Source: Aedes albopictus
Taxonomy: Eukaryota; Arthropoda; Insecta; Diptera; Culicidae
Length of the DNA: 64,000 nucleotides
Direction: 5' to 3'
NCBI RefSeq assembly: GCF_035046485.1
Contig: NC_085138.1
Coordinates: 363,695,238-363,759,237, forward strand
The notes below the pieces were generated by a model, which had not been told where the DNA came from, made no database searches, and saw nothing but the letters and a program-made list of their open reading frames with translations. Each line of letters opens with the position of its first letter. Position 1 is the stretch's first letter. A program made the position numbers and the translations under genes. Shown here piece after piece: positions 12,151 to 22,667 of the stretch.

Positions 12151-12693
12151 GATATGATACTTCGAAAAATCCATACAGACCTTCAATGAAAATTTGCATG
12201 GTCTACATTCCATTTCAAATCTCCAGAATCCTCGATGAAGAAAACTAAGTAATTAGAAAATCTGATAATTTAAAACAAATGAGTCTGTGAATCAATACCA
12301 TGATCCTTGAAGAAGTAACTTACAACTAAAAGATAATGTATAACAAAATAAAATGTATGAAAGAACTGTTGAAGAGAATCTCATCAATAATGCGACATAA
12401 TTTGTTTCGTTTTAAGATTCTTGTTTCCTAATTTATATGTCAATGTTGTCCACGTGGACTTTTGATGAACCCCCACCCCCCTCTCCATGGACAAGCATGG
12501 ACATTTCGATAACCCCCTCCCCCCTCCAAGTTGTCCACGTGGTATATGGACGGCCCCTAATGAGTTTGTGAGTTGAATGAGCAAAAAAAAAAAAAATCGG
12601 TGGAAAATTGACGGAAATAAGATCATTTCAGTTTCATGGGTACCCGGGTACCCTGCCGGCATTCTACGGGTGTTTTTTGGCTGGCCACACTAC

Positions 12694-13402
12694 GGTTAAC
12701 GACGCTCCGTCCACTATCTCCCCCGGTAGGCTAGCCTTTGAAAGAATTGGAGCTCCGACCTGGCAACGCGTACACAGCTATATGTTCCTCCCTCCTCACT
12801 TCAGCGAACGGCAACTCATAATGGACCCCCAATCGGACTGAAAAATGAAACAACCAACAGCTACACATCCTCGTGCTCATCATTCTACCATGATAGGGTA
12901 AAAAGTGAAAGCAGCGCAACGGCAACCAGTTCGATATAGAAGAATTAGAATAGAATACATTTAGGCGCTGTACAAAGTGTAAGTACAGCTTCCAATTGGA
13001 ATCGCTCACGCAGTGCCCTAGTGGACAAAAGAGTTGTAAATTAGGTTAAGTGAGTGAATAATAAAAGAAGTGCGGTTGATACGGTAATGCATAATTAAGT
13101 GCAAATAAGGACGGGTTACGGTCAAAGTGACGGACTGCAAGATGACTCCCGACATCTTGGCTCTGTTGTAGGCCTTGACAAAGTCTAGTGATTCAACGCT
13201 TCGTCTAAAATATGACCCTCAGCAATAAGGTATAATTGCGTGAGGACCAGCTCTGAAGGCGCGCTGCCTCATAGGCTGCATCTTTCCAGGCGGCCTTCAG
13301 TTTCTAAATGCTGGTGAGTACTATTCGGTCAAAGTTGTTCACGGTGTTTGTGGGACCTTAGCCCTTTGGAATTGGGATAACGAGTACTCAACTGCTAGGC
13401 AG
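12694..13402. other. Unassigned
   Basis: No ORF or terminal repeat. An AATAAAAG signal near 13,061 and the sequence style would fit a decayed LTR or a 5' UTR on the plus strand, but no partner copy or TG...CA ends were found. Confidence 0.35.
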
Positions 13403-14330
13403 CCCAAGTAACCAAAAGTTCCGCTTCCCATGACAAAATGCACTTTCAAGTTCCGCGAAGTTCAGATAAAGTTCCAAATGGAACTTTCTGGCTGCTTAAG
13501 GGGCTAACGATGAGCCTTGCTGGAACTTCGGTCACAAGTTCCGACAAGGCTCATTGTTAGCCTCTTAAGCAGCCAGCAAGTTCCATTCGGAACTTTATCT
13601 GAACTTCAAGGAACTATAAAGCTGCTTAAGATGCTACTCGGAACTTCGTCGGAACTTTCAAGTTCATAGAAGTTCAGTTCAGTAGCATTGTGTTTCAATG
13701 AAGATTAAATTTATTTCCTTTACAGAAAACAACTGTTTAAACATACACGAATAAAAGACAAATATGAATTTATCAAATCAATGAATACTAGGCTTGAGCA
13801 AAAAAAAAAAAAATTGTCGCCCATCGGATTCGAACCGAGAGTCACTGCGTGAGAACCCTACGCTCTACCACGATACTACACTTGTGATTGAGTGAACAGC
13901 AGGTAAAGTCTGACTTGAACTAGGACTTGAATCGATTTTCTGTCGGCAGCTAGTTTTGCCCATTTGTTCAGTAGTGAAGTTAGCTTGACTTTGTCAAGTA
14001 TCTTCAGCAGCGCAGCGGTAAATCGGCAGGCTATCACGCAGAAGGATCCAGTTCAATTCTACATAGCAACGACATGTGTGAAAATATAATAATCAGAAGC
14101 AATTTCCTGACATGAACCACAAACCCACCCACAGGGCGGGGTTGTAATTCTGAAAAACACATTTTTGTTTCTGCATGAATTTTGTCAAAGTTCTGTCAGA
14201 AGCTGCTTATGTGAACTTTCAAGTTCCAAAATTACTTAAAAATGAAGCTGCTTAGAAGGCTAATAAGCAACCTCGAACAAGCTGTTTAGCTTATAAAGTA
14301 CCCTTTTATCTGAACTTTTGGTTACTTGGG
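13403..14330. mobile_element. CCC-ended element A (CCCAAGTAACC termini)
   Basis: Perfect 19-bp inverted ends: CCCAAGTAACCAAAAGTTC at 13,403-13,421 and its complement at 14,312-14,330. The dinucleotide AG flanks both sides. The interior repeats the AAGTTC/GAACTT and GCTGCTTAAG motifs in both orientations, so it folds on itself. It contains a tRNA-like sequence near 13,815-13,890. No transposase is present. A class cannot be assigned from a 2-bp flank. Confidence 0.75.
13815..13890 (-). repeat. tRNA-like (degenerate) sequence
   Basis: On the minus strand an A-box-like TAGTATCGTGGTAGAGCG and a B-box-like GGTTCGAATCC are correctly ordered and spaced. A long T-run follows, which would act as a Pol III terminator. 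The 3' acceptor strand GGGCGAC has no complementary 5' strand, so it cannot make a tRNA cloverleaf. It is a tRNA-derived repeat head or tRNA pseudogene. Confidence 0.45.
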
Positions 14331-16401
14331 AGGGTGTCGCTTAACAATTCTTTGCTCATGGTGTCGTACAGGCACTTGTTGTTGATCGGGGGGAGATTTT
14401 GGAGCAGTGACTGACTTGCAATTGGTCTTCTGGAAAAAGAATGTTAGTTCTTCCATTATGGAGGGTGAATTGCAATATTGTCCCTGATCTGCAGACACGA
14501 TAAAATCAGTCAGTGTCGTGTCAGTCGATGCTTTTCTTCAGATTTGGCTGCTTTCCATTTAGCAGGTATAGTGACGCGACGATAGCGGGAATGGCCATGA
14601 ATGCGTGCCGCATTACAGGTCGGTGTTCAGGTCTATCAGCTCTGAGGATAATTCGGTGGTAATTCTCAAACAATTGATAAATGTTCTACTTGGTTCTGGT
14701 GTACTGAGTTCGGTTTATCCGCTCTCTTGTGGCCTGATGGATCTCTTGCAAGGCTTGATGAATCTCCCGGGCCTGGAGATCCTACAGAGTATGCATTCCT
14801 CGGCATTCATCGGTCATGGGAGATTGTGGATGAAGCTGGTTTAGTCCAGGGGTTAGATAGCTTACAATCCGGGATGGGGTTCTCGATCATACGTTAAGAC
14901 CCATAGTCGATATCACCAAAAGCGGATAGCGGCAACAAGATGAAAACAAATGTGGGGGTGGTTGATAAAGCGACAACTTTTTTTTTAGGAATGTTCCTTT
15001 GTGAGTTCCAAAGTAATCTTGTTCACCAAAAAAGTCACAGGGAATCTTGTGCATGTGTATGTGCCTATCTTGGGTTTAGTGCTTGCAAGCGCTAGAACAA
15101 GTTCCATCCTCAATTGGTTTCCAGCAAATTTTAATTAATAGCTTCAAACTTAATCGTTCAATGGGCAACCAGCGAACATACCTATACGGACGGGCAACAA
15201 CTAAGCAACGAACAACTTCCTCTGCCAGCTGACTGGTCGCCGCAGTTAATATCCCCCATCCAATGCAAACTTGTTGTGGCTGCCGAGGAATTATCGAAAT
15301 TTATCGAGGAATTTCGTGACTTTGAAACTCGCCAGCAATTTCTCATCGAGTACCTCTTCTTGTCACCCACCACCATCACATGGAAATTCCTGCCGTGTCG
15401 CACCAGCAAATAACTGGTGACTATGTATGAACATTCGTGTGTCTAACTACAAAGCCAGCCAGCAGCCCCCGAAAAACGACGACCGACCACCACAACCTAG
15501 TCCCCAATTAAGCGCAATTTAATGATGTTTGGAATAAATTATCCCTTCTAATGTCTTTCCAAGCGCGGGTCGCCCACGCACCAAATTTGGTATCATCCTT
15601 TGAACGGCGTGTTGTGTTCTTGGTACATACATATTCAGTTCAAGGACACTTGAATTAATACACAGTTTTCTTCTTCCTTTCAAGGTATTTAGCGAAAGCT
15701 CGGGAGCAAGTCGGGAGTCGTCGCATGGCCCGGGTTCGATTCAGTGCCTTTAATGGTGTCGTTATCTCCCGGGAGGCGTACATATTATGGGAGTTTGGAA
15801 TGCTGAAATTCTTTCTGCTTGAGAAAGAAAATTCTTGACGAAAAGTTCTTCTGGTGAACGGTTTTGCGTGAGGTAACCAAGAGGGAGTACAGTAACACTA
15901 GAAAATAAATTGACAGACAACTGGTAAAACATATAACTTTTTCTGACCCATTAGGTAGCAGTCCTGGATCCAATTCCTATCCAGTTCTTTTCCTCTTACT
16001 CTGTAGATGGTACAACTTGACCCTTAAAATGGCAGGATGGTCCAAGTTTTTTAAGAAATCGAGATCTCAGTGGTTTTTCAAGCTTTTAAGCTGGAATTTT
16101 GTACACATCAAGGGGAATAGTTGTACTATAAGATGTATTGATGGACATCCCTCTGCACCCTCCCCCCTTTTGGTGGGTTGTTGAAATAAGTGGCTTTTTT
16201 ACGAATTTTTCGGAAATGTTCCGTGAAATTGTTTAAATACATGATTTCTGGCATTGAAAAACTAGGTTACGGAGATCTTTGATGTCCGATTTACATTTGT
16301 GATCAAGTCCAATAAACCTAGACCATCCCAAGGCTTCCAATACGTTATGGAATTTAAGTCATATGCTCTGTAAGCGCCTGAATGTAAAGAATGCAATCAA
16401 T
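14331..16401. other. Unassigned
   Basis: No gene recognised on either strand; the open readings of 60-80 codons look random. CCCGGGTTCGATTC near 15,728 resembles a B box, but no A box is clear. Confidence 0.5.
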
Positions 16402-16887
16402 TCATGGGAAAATTATGCAGAATACTCTTAGAGCCGCAAGACATAAATGGGAAGCTGTTTTCGGTTTGTTTGGATATTCTAGGACATCCAAATTATCCTG
16501 GAGTTACGACTTACATGGTCAACAGAATCTACCGCAGCTCCAATGCAATATAACATTGCGGCTTTTGACCGTTATGTTCCGAGTTGCTTTGTAATTGATC
16601 GAGAAGTACTTTCTACGGTTTCGGAACATTTCAAAGTACGCAAAATGTCCTGGAGTTCAGGTCTTCCAAGGTCAACCGACTCTACCGCAATCACCATACC
16701 ATCTACGTTGGTGATTATCGGTCATTGTTATCTATGGTACTCCGAAATGTTACGAGTAAGTTTTTCTGAGGTTGTACGACATTGTAAGGCACGCTGGAGT
16801 TCAGGAGTTCAAGACTTTCAAGGTCTACAGAATCTAACGCAATCACCGTGTCATCTATCATTTTATTTATTTAGTATTACATCAAAT

Positions 16888-17919
16888 TCAAGATAAAACT
16901 GAATCAACAATATTTCTCCATAATACACGGTTCGTGGCTGCCGCTCTCCATCCTCGGTCGCGCCCGATGCTCGCCAAGTCACGCTCCACCTGGTCCGCCC
17001 ATCGTGCTCTCTGCGCTCCACGCCTTCTTGTGCCAACCGGATCAGTTGCGAACACCAGCTTTGCAGGGTTGTTGTCCGGCATTCTTGCAACATGCCCTGC
17101 CCACCGTATCCTTCCGGCTTTGGCCACCTTCTGGATGCTGGGTTCGCCGTAAAGTGCAGCGAGCTCGTGGTTCATTCTTCTCCGCCACACACCGTTCTCC
17201 TGCACACCGCCGAAGATCGTCCTTAGCACGCGTCGCTCGAAAACTCCGAGTACTTGCAGGTCTTCCTCGAGCATGGTCCATGTCTCGTGCCCGTAGAGGA
17301 TTACCGGTAATATTAGCGTTTTGTACATGGTGCATTTGGTGCGTGGGTGAATCTTTTTCGACCGCAGTTTCTTCTGGAGCCCGTAGTAGGCCCGACTTCC
17401 GCTGATGATGCGCCTCCGAATTTCACGGCTCACCTTGTTGTCAGCCGTCAGTAAGGATCCGAGGAAGACGAATTCCTCCACCACCTCGAAAGTATCCCCG
17501 TCTATCGTAACATTACTACCCAGACGGATCCGGTCGTTTTCGGTTCCGCCTACCAGCATGTACTTTGTTTTTGAGGCATTCATCACCAGTCCGACCTTTG
17601 CTGCTTCACGTTTCAGGCGGGTGTACAGCTCTGCTACCGTTCCAAATGTTCTGGCAATAATGTCCATGTCGTCCGCAAAGCACACAAATTGTCCGGATTT
17701 TGTGAAAATCGTTCCCCGGCTGTTGAGTCCGGCTCGTCGCATCACACCTTCCAGAGTGTTGTTGAAGAGTAGGCATGAGAGGCCATCACCTTGTCGCAGT
17801 CCCCGGCGAGATTCGAATGAACTAGATAGTTCACCCGTAACCCTTACGCAGTTTTGCACACCGTCCATCGTTGCTTTAATCAGTCTAGTCAGCTTCCCAT
17901 GAAAGCCGTTTTCGTCCAT
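16888..17919 (-). pseudogene. RT palm to C-terminus of the RTE-like LINE
   Basis: The minus strand is open for 343 codons. It holds RRGLRQGDGLSCLLFN, FADDMDIIARTFG (RT catalytic box in FADD form), FVFLGSLLTADN and LYGHETW. It also carries the C-terminal RRMNHEL...RIRWAGHVARM...RRGAQRARWADQ...RDRGWRAAATNR block shared with the LINEs at 31-33 kb and 63 kb, then a stop at 16,888-16,890. The upstream RT fingers are in another frame (17,889-18,152), so this is a broken copy despite the long open stretch. Confidence 0.8.
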
Positions 17920-18152
17920 GATTCTCCATAGCTCTGCGCGGTCGATACTGTCTTATGCCGCTTTGAAGTCGATGAACAGGTGATGCGTTGGGACCTGGTA
18001 TTCACGGCATTTCTGGAGGATTTGCCGTACGGTAAAGATCTGGTCCGTTGTCGACCGGCCGTCGATGAAGCCGGCTTGATAACTTCCCACAAACTCATTT
18101 GTTTTAGGTGACAGACGACGGAAGATGATCTGGGATAGCACTTTATAGGCAC
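17889..18152 (-). pseudogene. RT fingers fragment of the same LINE
   Basis: Minus-strand reading LSQIIFRRLSPKTNEFVGSY...AGFIDGRSTTDQIFTVRQIL...HHLFIDFKAA, then frame changes toward YDSIDRAELWRIMDENGF. It joins the palm segment downstream and was cut from its upstream part by the LTR-like insertion. A stop in the context of DFKAA confirms decay. Confidence 0.75.
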
Positions 18153-18159
18153 TTTATAG

Positions 18160-18862
18160 GATTAGAACCAATTTTTGCAGCAACGTTTATTTTGTGGTAG
18201 TTCAAACTGTAAATATAGTTTTATTAATTATCCATCTACTTTTTCATTCATTAGTTACACACAATATTTGGTTGCTTCCCTCGCACACTACAACCACTTC
18301 CGTAGAGCTAATCCTTCCTTCACTTTCTCTCAAGCTTTTTCTTCGAAAATGTTCACCCTGTGTGTTGAATTTACTGTTAATAATTTTCCTATTTTTGCAA
18401 ATATTTACTTACAACTACTCCTCAGTGTATTAAATTCCGATTTCTCTACCTCTAGGATACCGTCGAGATGAACCGGCCACTGGATTCGCCAATTTGGGAA
18501 CCTTCAAAACAGATCGAAACAGCTTAAATGAAGAATAACTATTTACCTTGAACAAATTTCTTTACAATTATCCGAAAGCTTGTCTCCTTTTCCTCATCAA
18601 ATTCACTAAATTCGCCTCAAATTTCACTACTTTTTCACCTTCTAACTAACAAACCAACTTTGCCGATATTTACAAATGGCTGTTTATCTAACTTCTCACT
18701 GTCTTCTATTTGTTTTTGTTATTGTAATGCTATTTATCTACCCTTCCTTATCTGCCCAAGCATTGAAGCGCAATGACATAAATCGGCAACAACATGAGAG
18801 GTATGCCACCGCTCCGTCATGGTATTGGTGAGCGACAGTGGGCCGCGCGCGGTGTTAACAGA
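18160..18862 (-). mobile_element. Probable BEL/Pao-type solo LTR
   Basis: Removing this block rejoins the LINE RT reading, so it is an insertion. On the minus strand it begins TGTTAACACCGCGCGCGGCC. It contains a donor-like AAGGTAAATAG and an AATTAATAAAACT poly(A) context near its end, and it finishes ...GCAAAAATTGGTTCTAAT. About 700 bp, TGTT start and late AATAAA fit a BEL/Pao LTR. No CA end or clean 5-bp TSD is visible. The right LINE flank carries a tandem CCTATAAAGTG duplication instead. Confidence 0.5.
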
Positions 18863-19131
18863 CAGCATTCAAAATAGTGATCGCCCTGAAGTTCTCACAT
18901 TCCAAATGGTCGCCTTTTTTGTGAATGGGGCAGATTACCCCTTCCTTCCACTCCTCCGGTAGCTGTTCAGTTTCCCAGATCCTGACTATCAGCACATGCA
19001 GACAGGTGGCCAACTTTTCTGGGCCCATCTTGATGAGTTCAGCTGCGATACCATCCTTACTAGCTGCTTTGTTGGTTTTGAGCTGGTGAATGGCATCCTT
19101 AGCTTCCCTCAGCGTGGGAGTTGGTGTTCTC
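18855..19131 (-). pseudogene. RT N-terminal fragment of the same LINE
   Basis: Minus-strand reading TPTPTLREAKDAIHQLKTNK, then DGIAAELIKMGPEKLATCLH, IWETEQLPEEWKEGVICPIH and KKGDHLECENFRAITILNA. It is the conserved lead-in to the RT domain. The following residues lie beyond the LTR-like insertion. Confidence 0.75.
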
Positions 19132-20230
19132 CACCGTGTCATCTACGTTGGTGATTATTGGTCATTGTTATCCATGCTCCCCGAAATGTTACGAGAGTAT
19201 CTTTCTGAGGTTGTCCGACATTGTAAGGTACGCAAAATTTCCTGGAGTTCAAGACATTTGAAGTCTACAGAATCTACCGCAATTACTATGCAATATACGT
19301 TAGTGGTTATCGGTCATTGTTATCCATGGGCCTCCGAAATGTTACATGAAAATCTTTCTGAGGTTCTACGACATTGTTTGGTATGCAAAGTGTCCTGTAG
19401 TTCAGGACTTCCAAGGTCTACAGAATCTACCGCAATCACCATGCAATCTACGTTAGCGGTTATCGGTCACTGTTATCCATGGCACTCCGAAATGTCACGG
19501 GAAAATCTCTCTGTCGTATAACCTCAGAAAGATTTTCTCGTGACATTTTAGAGTAGCATGTATAACAATAACCAGTAATTACTATCGTAGATTGCATAGT
19601 GATTGCGGTAGATTCTGTAGACTTTGAAAGTCCTGAACTCCAGGACACTTTGCATACCTTACAATGTCGTACAACCTCAGAAAGATTTTCATGTAACATT
19701 CCGAAGAACCATGGATAACAATGACCGATAATCACTAACGCAGATTGCAAAATGATTGCGGTAGATTCTGTAGACCTTGAAAGTTCTGAACTCCAGGACA
19801 TTTTGCGTACCTTACAATGTCGTACAACCTCAGAAAATTTTTCTCGTTACATTTCGGAGTACCATGGATAACAATAACCGATAATCACCAACGTAGAAGG
19901 CATTGTAATTGCGGTAGATTCTGTAGACCTTGAAAGTCCTGAACTCCAGGACATTTTGCTTACCTTGAAACGTTCCGAAACCGCAGAAAGCAACTCGGAA
20001 CATAACGGTCAAAAACCGCAAAGTTATATTGTATTGGAGCTGAGGTAGACCCTGTAGACTGTCAGTCGTAACTCCAGGATAGTTTGGATGTCCTAGAATA
20101 TCCAAACAAACCGAAAACAGCTGCCCACTAATGTTTTGCGGTTCTAAGAGTATTCTGTATAATTGTGCCATGTACTGTTAGTTTTTGTGTCAAGGTAACA
20201 AGTAAATAACTTGTTATAGTATCATTATCG

Positions 20231-21351
20231 CCCAGGTAACCATTAAGCATTTGAATATGCCGTATTTCTGTTTTATATCTGTATTTGACCTGCTTACTGC
20301 CGTATGAAAGCAGTTCGACTGCTATACTGCCCTATATTAGCAATTGAAATGCTACTTAAAATCTGACAGCAGTTATGTAGCATTTCAGATGCACGGTATG
20401 TTTTGGTCCACAAGCAGCATAACTGCTACATTAGTGCCATAAAACTGCTGAGTGGAATAAGTGATGCTAAACCCACAACACATTTCCACTTTTTAATTTA
20501 TGTGCACCGGCTGTAGATGCCATTATCATTCGCTTGTGCTGTCATTTATAGAGTAGCAACTAAAAAACATACTTTGGCAAATAAATTCCATGGTTTTGGC
20601 TACTTTCCAATGCTCGATTTAATTATCAGCACATGCCGGGCACAAAGTACACTACCCGTCATAAGTACGGACTCACAAAAAGTATTGCAACAATATTGCA
20701 TCACCCTGACTCACCTCGATATCTCTAAAACCTGAGGACTTACAAAGATGCTGTCTTCAAGAAAGTTATTCAGAAGACCAAAAGCAACAACTTTTCTGAA
20801 GGCGGCATTTTTGTAAGTCCTCAGGTTTTAGAGATATCAAGGTGAGTCAGGGTGATGCAATATTGTTGCATTACTTTTTGTGAGTCCGTACTTATGACGG
20901 GTAGTGTATATCTGACGAAGCAATTGCTTTAAATTGATCAAAAAACCAACGCTCATTATCTAATCATCTATAGCTTACATCGCTGCACGGCTCAGCACCA
21001 TCGTCAACCCGAGGATCGAGGGATCAAATCCCAATTTCGCCGAAATCAGCCAAAAAACCAACAACAGCATTTCAAAATGTACCCCCAAGCCTCAAAAGTT
21101 GCACAGGAGAGAGAGGATAAAAATAGAAGAGAAAGGGAAGCCGTAAAATGGGCAGGGGAAATATTTTGTTTTATTTTTGACAATCTGGGGGATAGGAAAT
21201 TTAAGCATTTAATCAGCCGTATATTGGGCCAAAACCTGCATTTAAGTAGCACTTATGGCGCATATAGGGCAAATTAGCATTTAATGACCTGCTGTAAAGG
21301 CGCATATAGTGCCCAATTAATGCCATTTTAACTGCTTATTGGTTACCTGGG
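20231..21351. mobile_element. CCC-ended element B (CCCAGGTAACC termini)
   Basis: Inverted ends CCCAGGTAACCATTAAGCA at 20,231 and, reversed, CCCAGGTAACCAATAAGCAG at 21,351, with CG on both flanks. The first 11 bases differ from element A (13,403-14,330) by one base. Internal text GCAGTT...GCATTT repeats in both orientations. It carries a nested mariner-type MITE and no transposase. Confidence 0.75.
20650..20906. mobile_element. Palindromic mariner-type MITE, copy 1
   Basis: It begins CACTACCCGTCATAAGTACG, ends with the complement, and TA flanks both sides (20,648-20,649 and 20,907-20,908). The inverted arms are about 100 bp each and cover most of the 257 bp. TA duplication and CACT-type ends fit Tc1/mariner. 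A diverged copy lies at 24,787-25,031. Confidence 0.8.
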
Positions 21352-21353
21352 CG

Positions 21354-22315
21354 GATAGACAATGTTACTACTTTCAGTCCTTGGGCACCAACGGCGGTGC
21401 AAAGTGTTGAATTGAAAGATTTCTATCCTGGGCGATTGCCAGCCATCGCCTTGACCTGTGGCCAGGTCAAATCTCTGTCGACTTGCTTGGTTTCGATGTT
21501 GAGGCTGTGCCGCCACGAGCCTCTGGATCTGCCTCTGCTGCGATGTCCTGCTGGGTTCCAATCTAATGTTGGCTTGCAGATTTCGTTTCCGCCGCTGCGT
21601 AGAGTATGGCCGACCCACCTCCACTTCTGCTCCCGAATTTCTGTCACTATCTGCTTTTGATGACATCGACGATGGAGCTTCACGTTGGAGATCCAATTGT
21701 GAGGCCACCATGCACGAATTATATACCGCAGGCATCTATCGATGAAGACCTGCAGCCGTTGAGTGTTCTCCACTGATACACACCAGGTTTCACTGGCGTA
21801 TAGCAGCACAGATTACACGTTAGAGTTAACAATTTAGATTTTGGTGCGTCGACTGATCTGGTTGTTTTTTTCATACCTTTCTTAAACTCGCAAAAGCAGC
21901 CCTCGCCTTCTTGATCCGTGCACCTATGTCGATCTTCCAAGATATTGGAAGCTTTCAATATTCTCCACTGATTGCCCAGTTACCGTAAAGCTGGAAGGGT
22001 TTGTTCGTGCTTACATCAAACCATTTGGTCTTGTTGACGTTGATGGTAAGACCTGCTGCTGAGGAGCGATTGTCAAGATCATTGAGCTTGCTCGGCATAT
22101 CAGAGCGCCGTTGAGCTAGGCGAGCAACATCATCAGCCAATTCGAAGTCATTTAGGTGCTCCATGGTAATGGGCTGTCACAGCAACCAACGATTTGGTTC
22201 ACGGTCAATCGCACCTACCAGGATCTCGTCGATAACGATGAGGAACAGTAGCGGTGATAGTATACATCCTTGCCTCACTCCAGCAACGACCCGGATGGGA
22301 TCAGACAATTGCAAA
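21354..22315 (-). pseudogene. LINE reverse transcriptase 3' half, decayed
   Basis: In minus-strand order: SDPIRVVAGVRQGCILSPLL and FLIVIDEIL near 22,210-22,310 (RT box). Next comes MEHLNDFELADDVARLAQRR (catalytic box decayed from FADD to LADD), then SSAAGLTINVNKTKWFDVST. The last block is LLYASETWCVSVENTQRLQV...YIIRAWWPHNWISN...WRWVGHTLRSGGNEI (21,423-21,809). Several frameshifts separate these blocks. The family differs from the RNWRQ-type LINEs elsewhere in the window. I recognise it as a widespread non-LTR type but cannot name its clade. Confidence 0.7.
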
Positions 22316-22667
22316 TTTCAGCTTTTTTTTAATCAAATAGACAAACCACACTGTTCATCTACCCTTTTTATCTAACGACCACACTAAGGATAATGGAACG
22401 TGGCACGTGTAAAATGAATTACTTAAATATACTTTTTATCGCATCGCAGAAAGTAGGAGCTATTGCCACACACAAGCTAAACCGCAAGCAAGCGAGAGCA
22501 TGGCCGTATGACGAGATAATCGAGAAAAAGTGATGCTGTGTAATGTATGCAAATTTTATGCCACTGACTGTGGCAGCGGAAAATGAAAATGCGTGCCACT
22601 CAGCCACATATTGACTGGGTATGCGAATAACGACGACGACACAACGATGAGGCGCGGGTCTGCCAAC
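22316..22667. other. Unassigned
   Basis: No gene or repeat recognised between the LINE relic and the foldback element. Confidence 0.5.

Larger units (their letters stand above)
11342..12557. mobile_element. PIF/Harbinger-like non-autonomous element
   Basis: The ends are long inverted repeats of about 120 bp that start GGGGTCGTCCATATACCACG at the left and, reversed, GGGGCCGTCCATATACCACG at the right. The trinucleotide TAA flanks both ends (11,339-11,341 and 12,558-12,560). A 3-bp TWA duplication with G-rich termini is the mark of PIF/Harbinger elements. No transposase is present in the 1216 bp. It lies inside copy 2 of the dispersed repeat and itself carries a MITE and a SINE fragment. Confidence 0.7.
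11195..12693 (-). repeat. Dispersed repeat, copy 2, split by an inserted element
   Basis: On the minus strand this repeats the blocks of 8513-9345. GTGGCCAGCC and GCCGGCAGGGTACCCGGGTA lie at 12,560-12,693, and the CAGGGGTTTGGGACCCTAGA block lies at about 11,195-11,338. The two halves are separated by the 1.2-kb element at 11,342-12,557. With copy 1 it forms a large inverted repeat with about 1.8 kb between copies. Confidence 0.6.
16858..19131 (-). mobile_element. 5'-truncated APE-RT LINE (RTE-like) with 14-bp TSD
   Basis: The minus-strand element ends in an A-rich CTAAATAAATAAAATGA tail. It is flanked by a 14-bp direct repeat, CACCGTGTCATCTA, at 16,844-16,857 and 19,132-19,145, inside the foldback array. 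It begins in the linker just before the RT domain (TPTPTLREAKDAIHQLKTNK), so the endonuclease half is missing. A 0.7-kb LTR-like insertion splits the RT near 18,160-18,862. Confidence 0.8.
16402..20173. mobile_element. Foldback element built of about 155-bp tandem units, LINE-interrupted
   Basis: The outer ends match in reverse: CATGG...ATTATGCAGAATACTC at 16,406 onward, and its complement ending near 20,172. Each arm then holds tandem units of about 155 bp with the phrases TCCGAAATGTTACGAG, TCTGAGGTTGTACGACATTG, TGTCCTGGAGTTCAGG, AGGTCTACAGAATCTACCGC and GATTATCGGTCATTGTTATC. The plus-oriented arm runs to about 19,512 and is split by the LINE at 16,858-19,131. The minus-oriented arm is about 19,519-20,173. 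Without the LINE the palindrome is about 1.5 kb. Class unknown. Confidence 0.65.

Noticed and set aside
15690..15760. tRNA-like CCCGGGTTCGATTC box
   Set aside because: Only a B-box resemblance; no A box, no stems.
17405..17902. Open reading of 165 codons on the plus strand
   Set aside because: It is the antisense of the LINE reverse transcriptase, whose minus-strand motifs (QGDG, FADD) are clear.
21000..21050. GGGATCAAATCCC as a tRNA T arm
   Set aside because: It is a short palindrome inside CCC-ended element B, with no other tRNA part.
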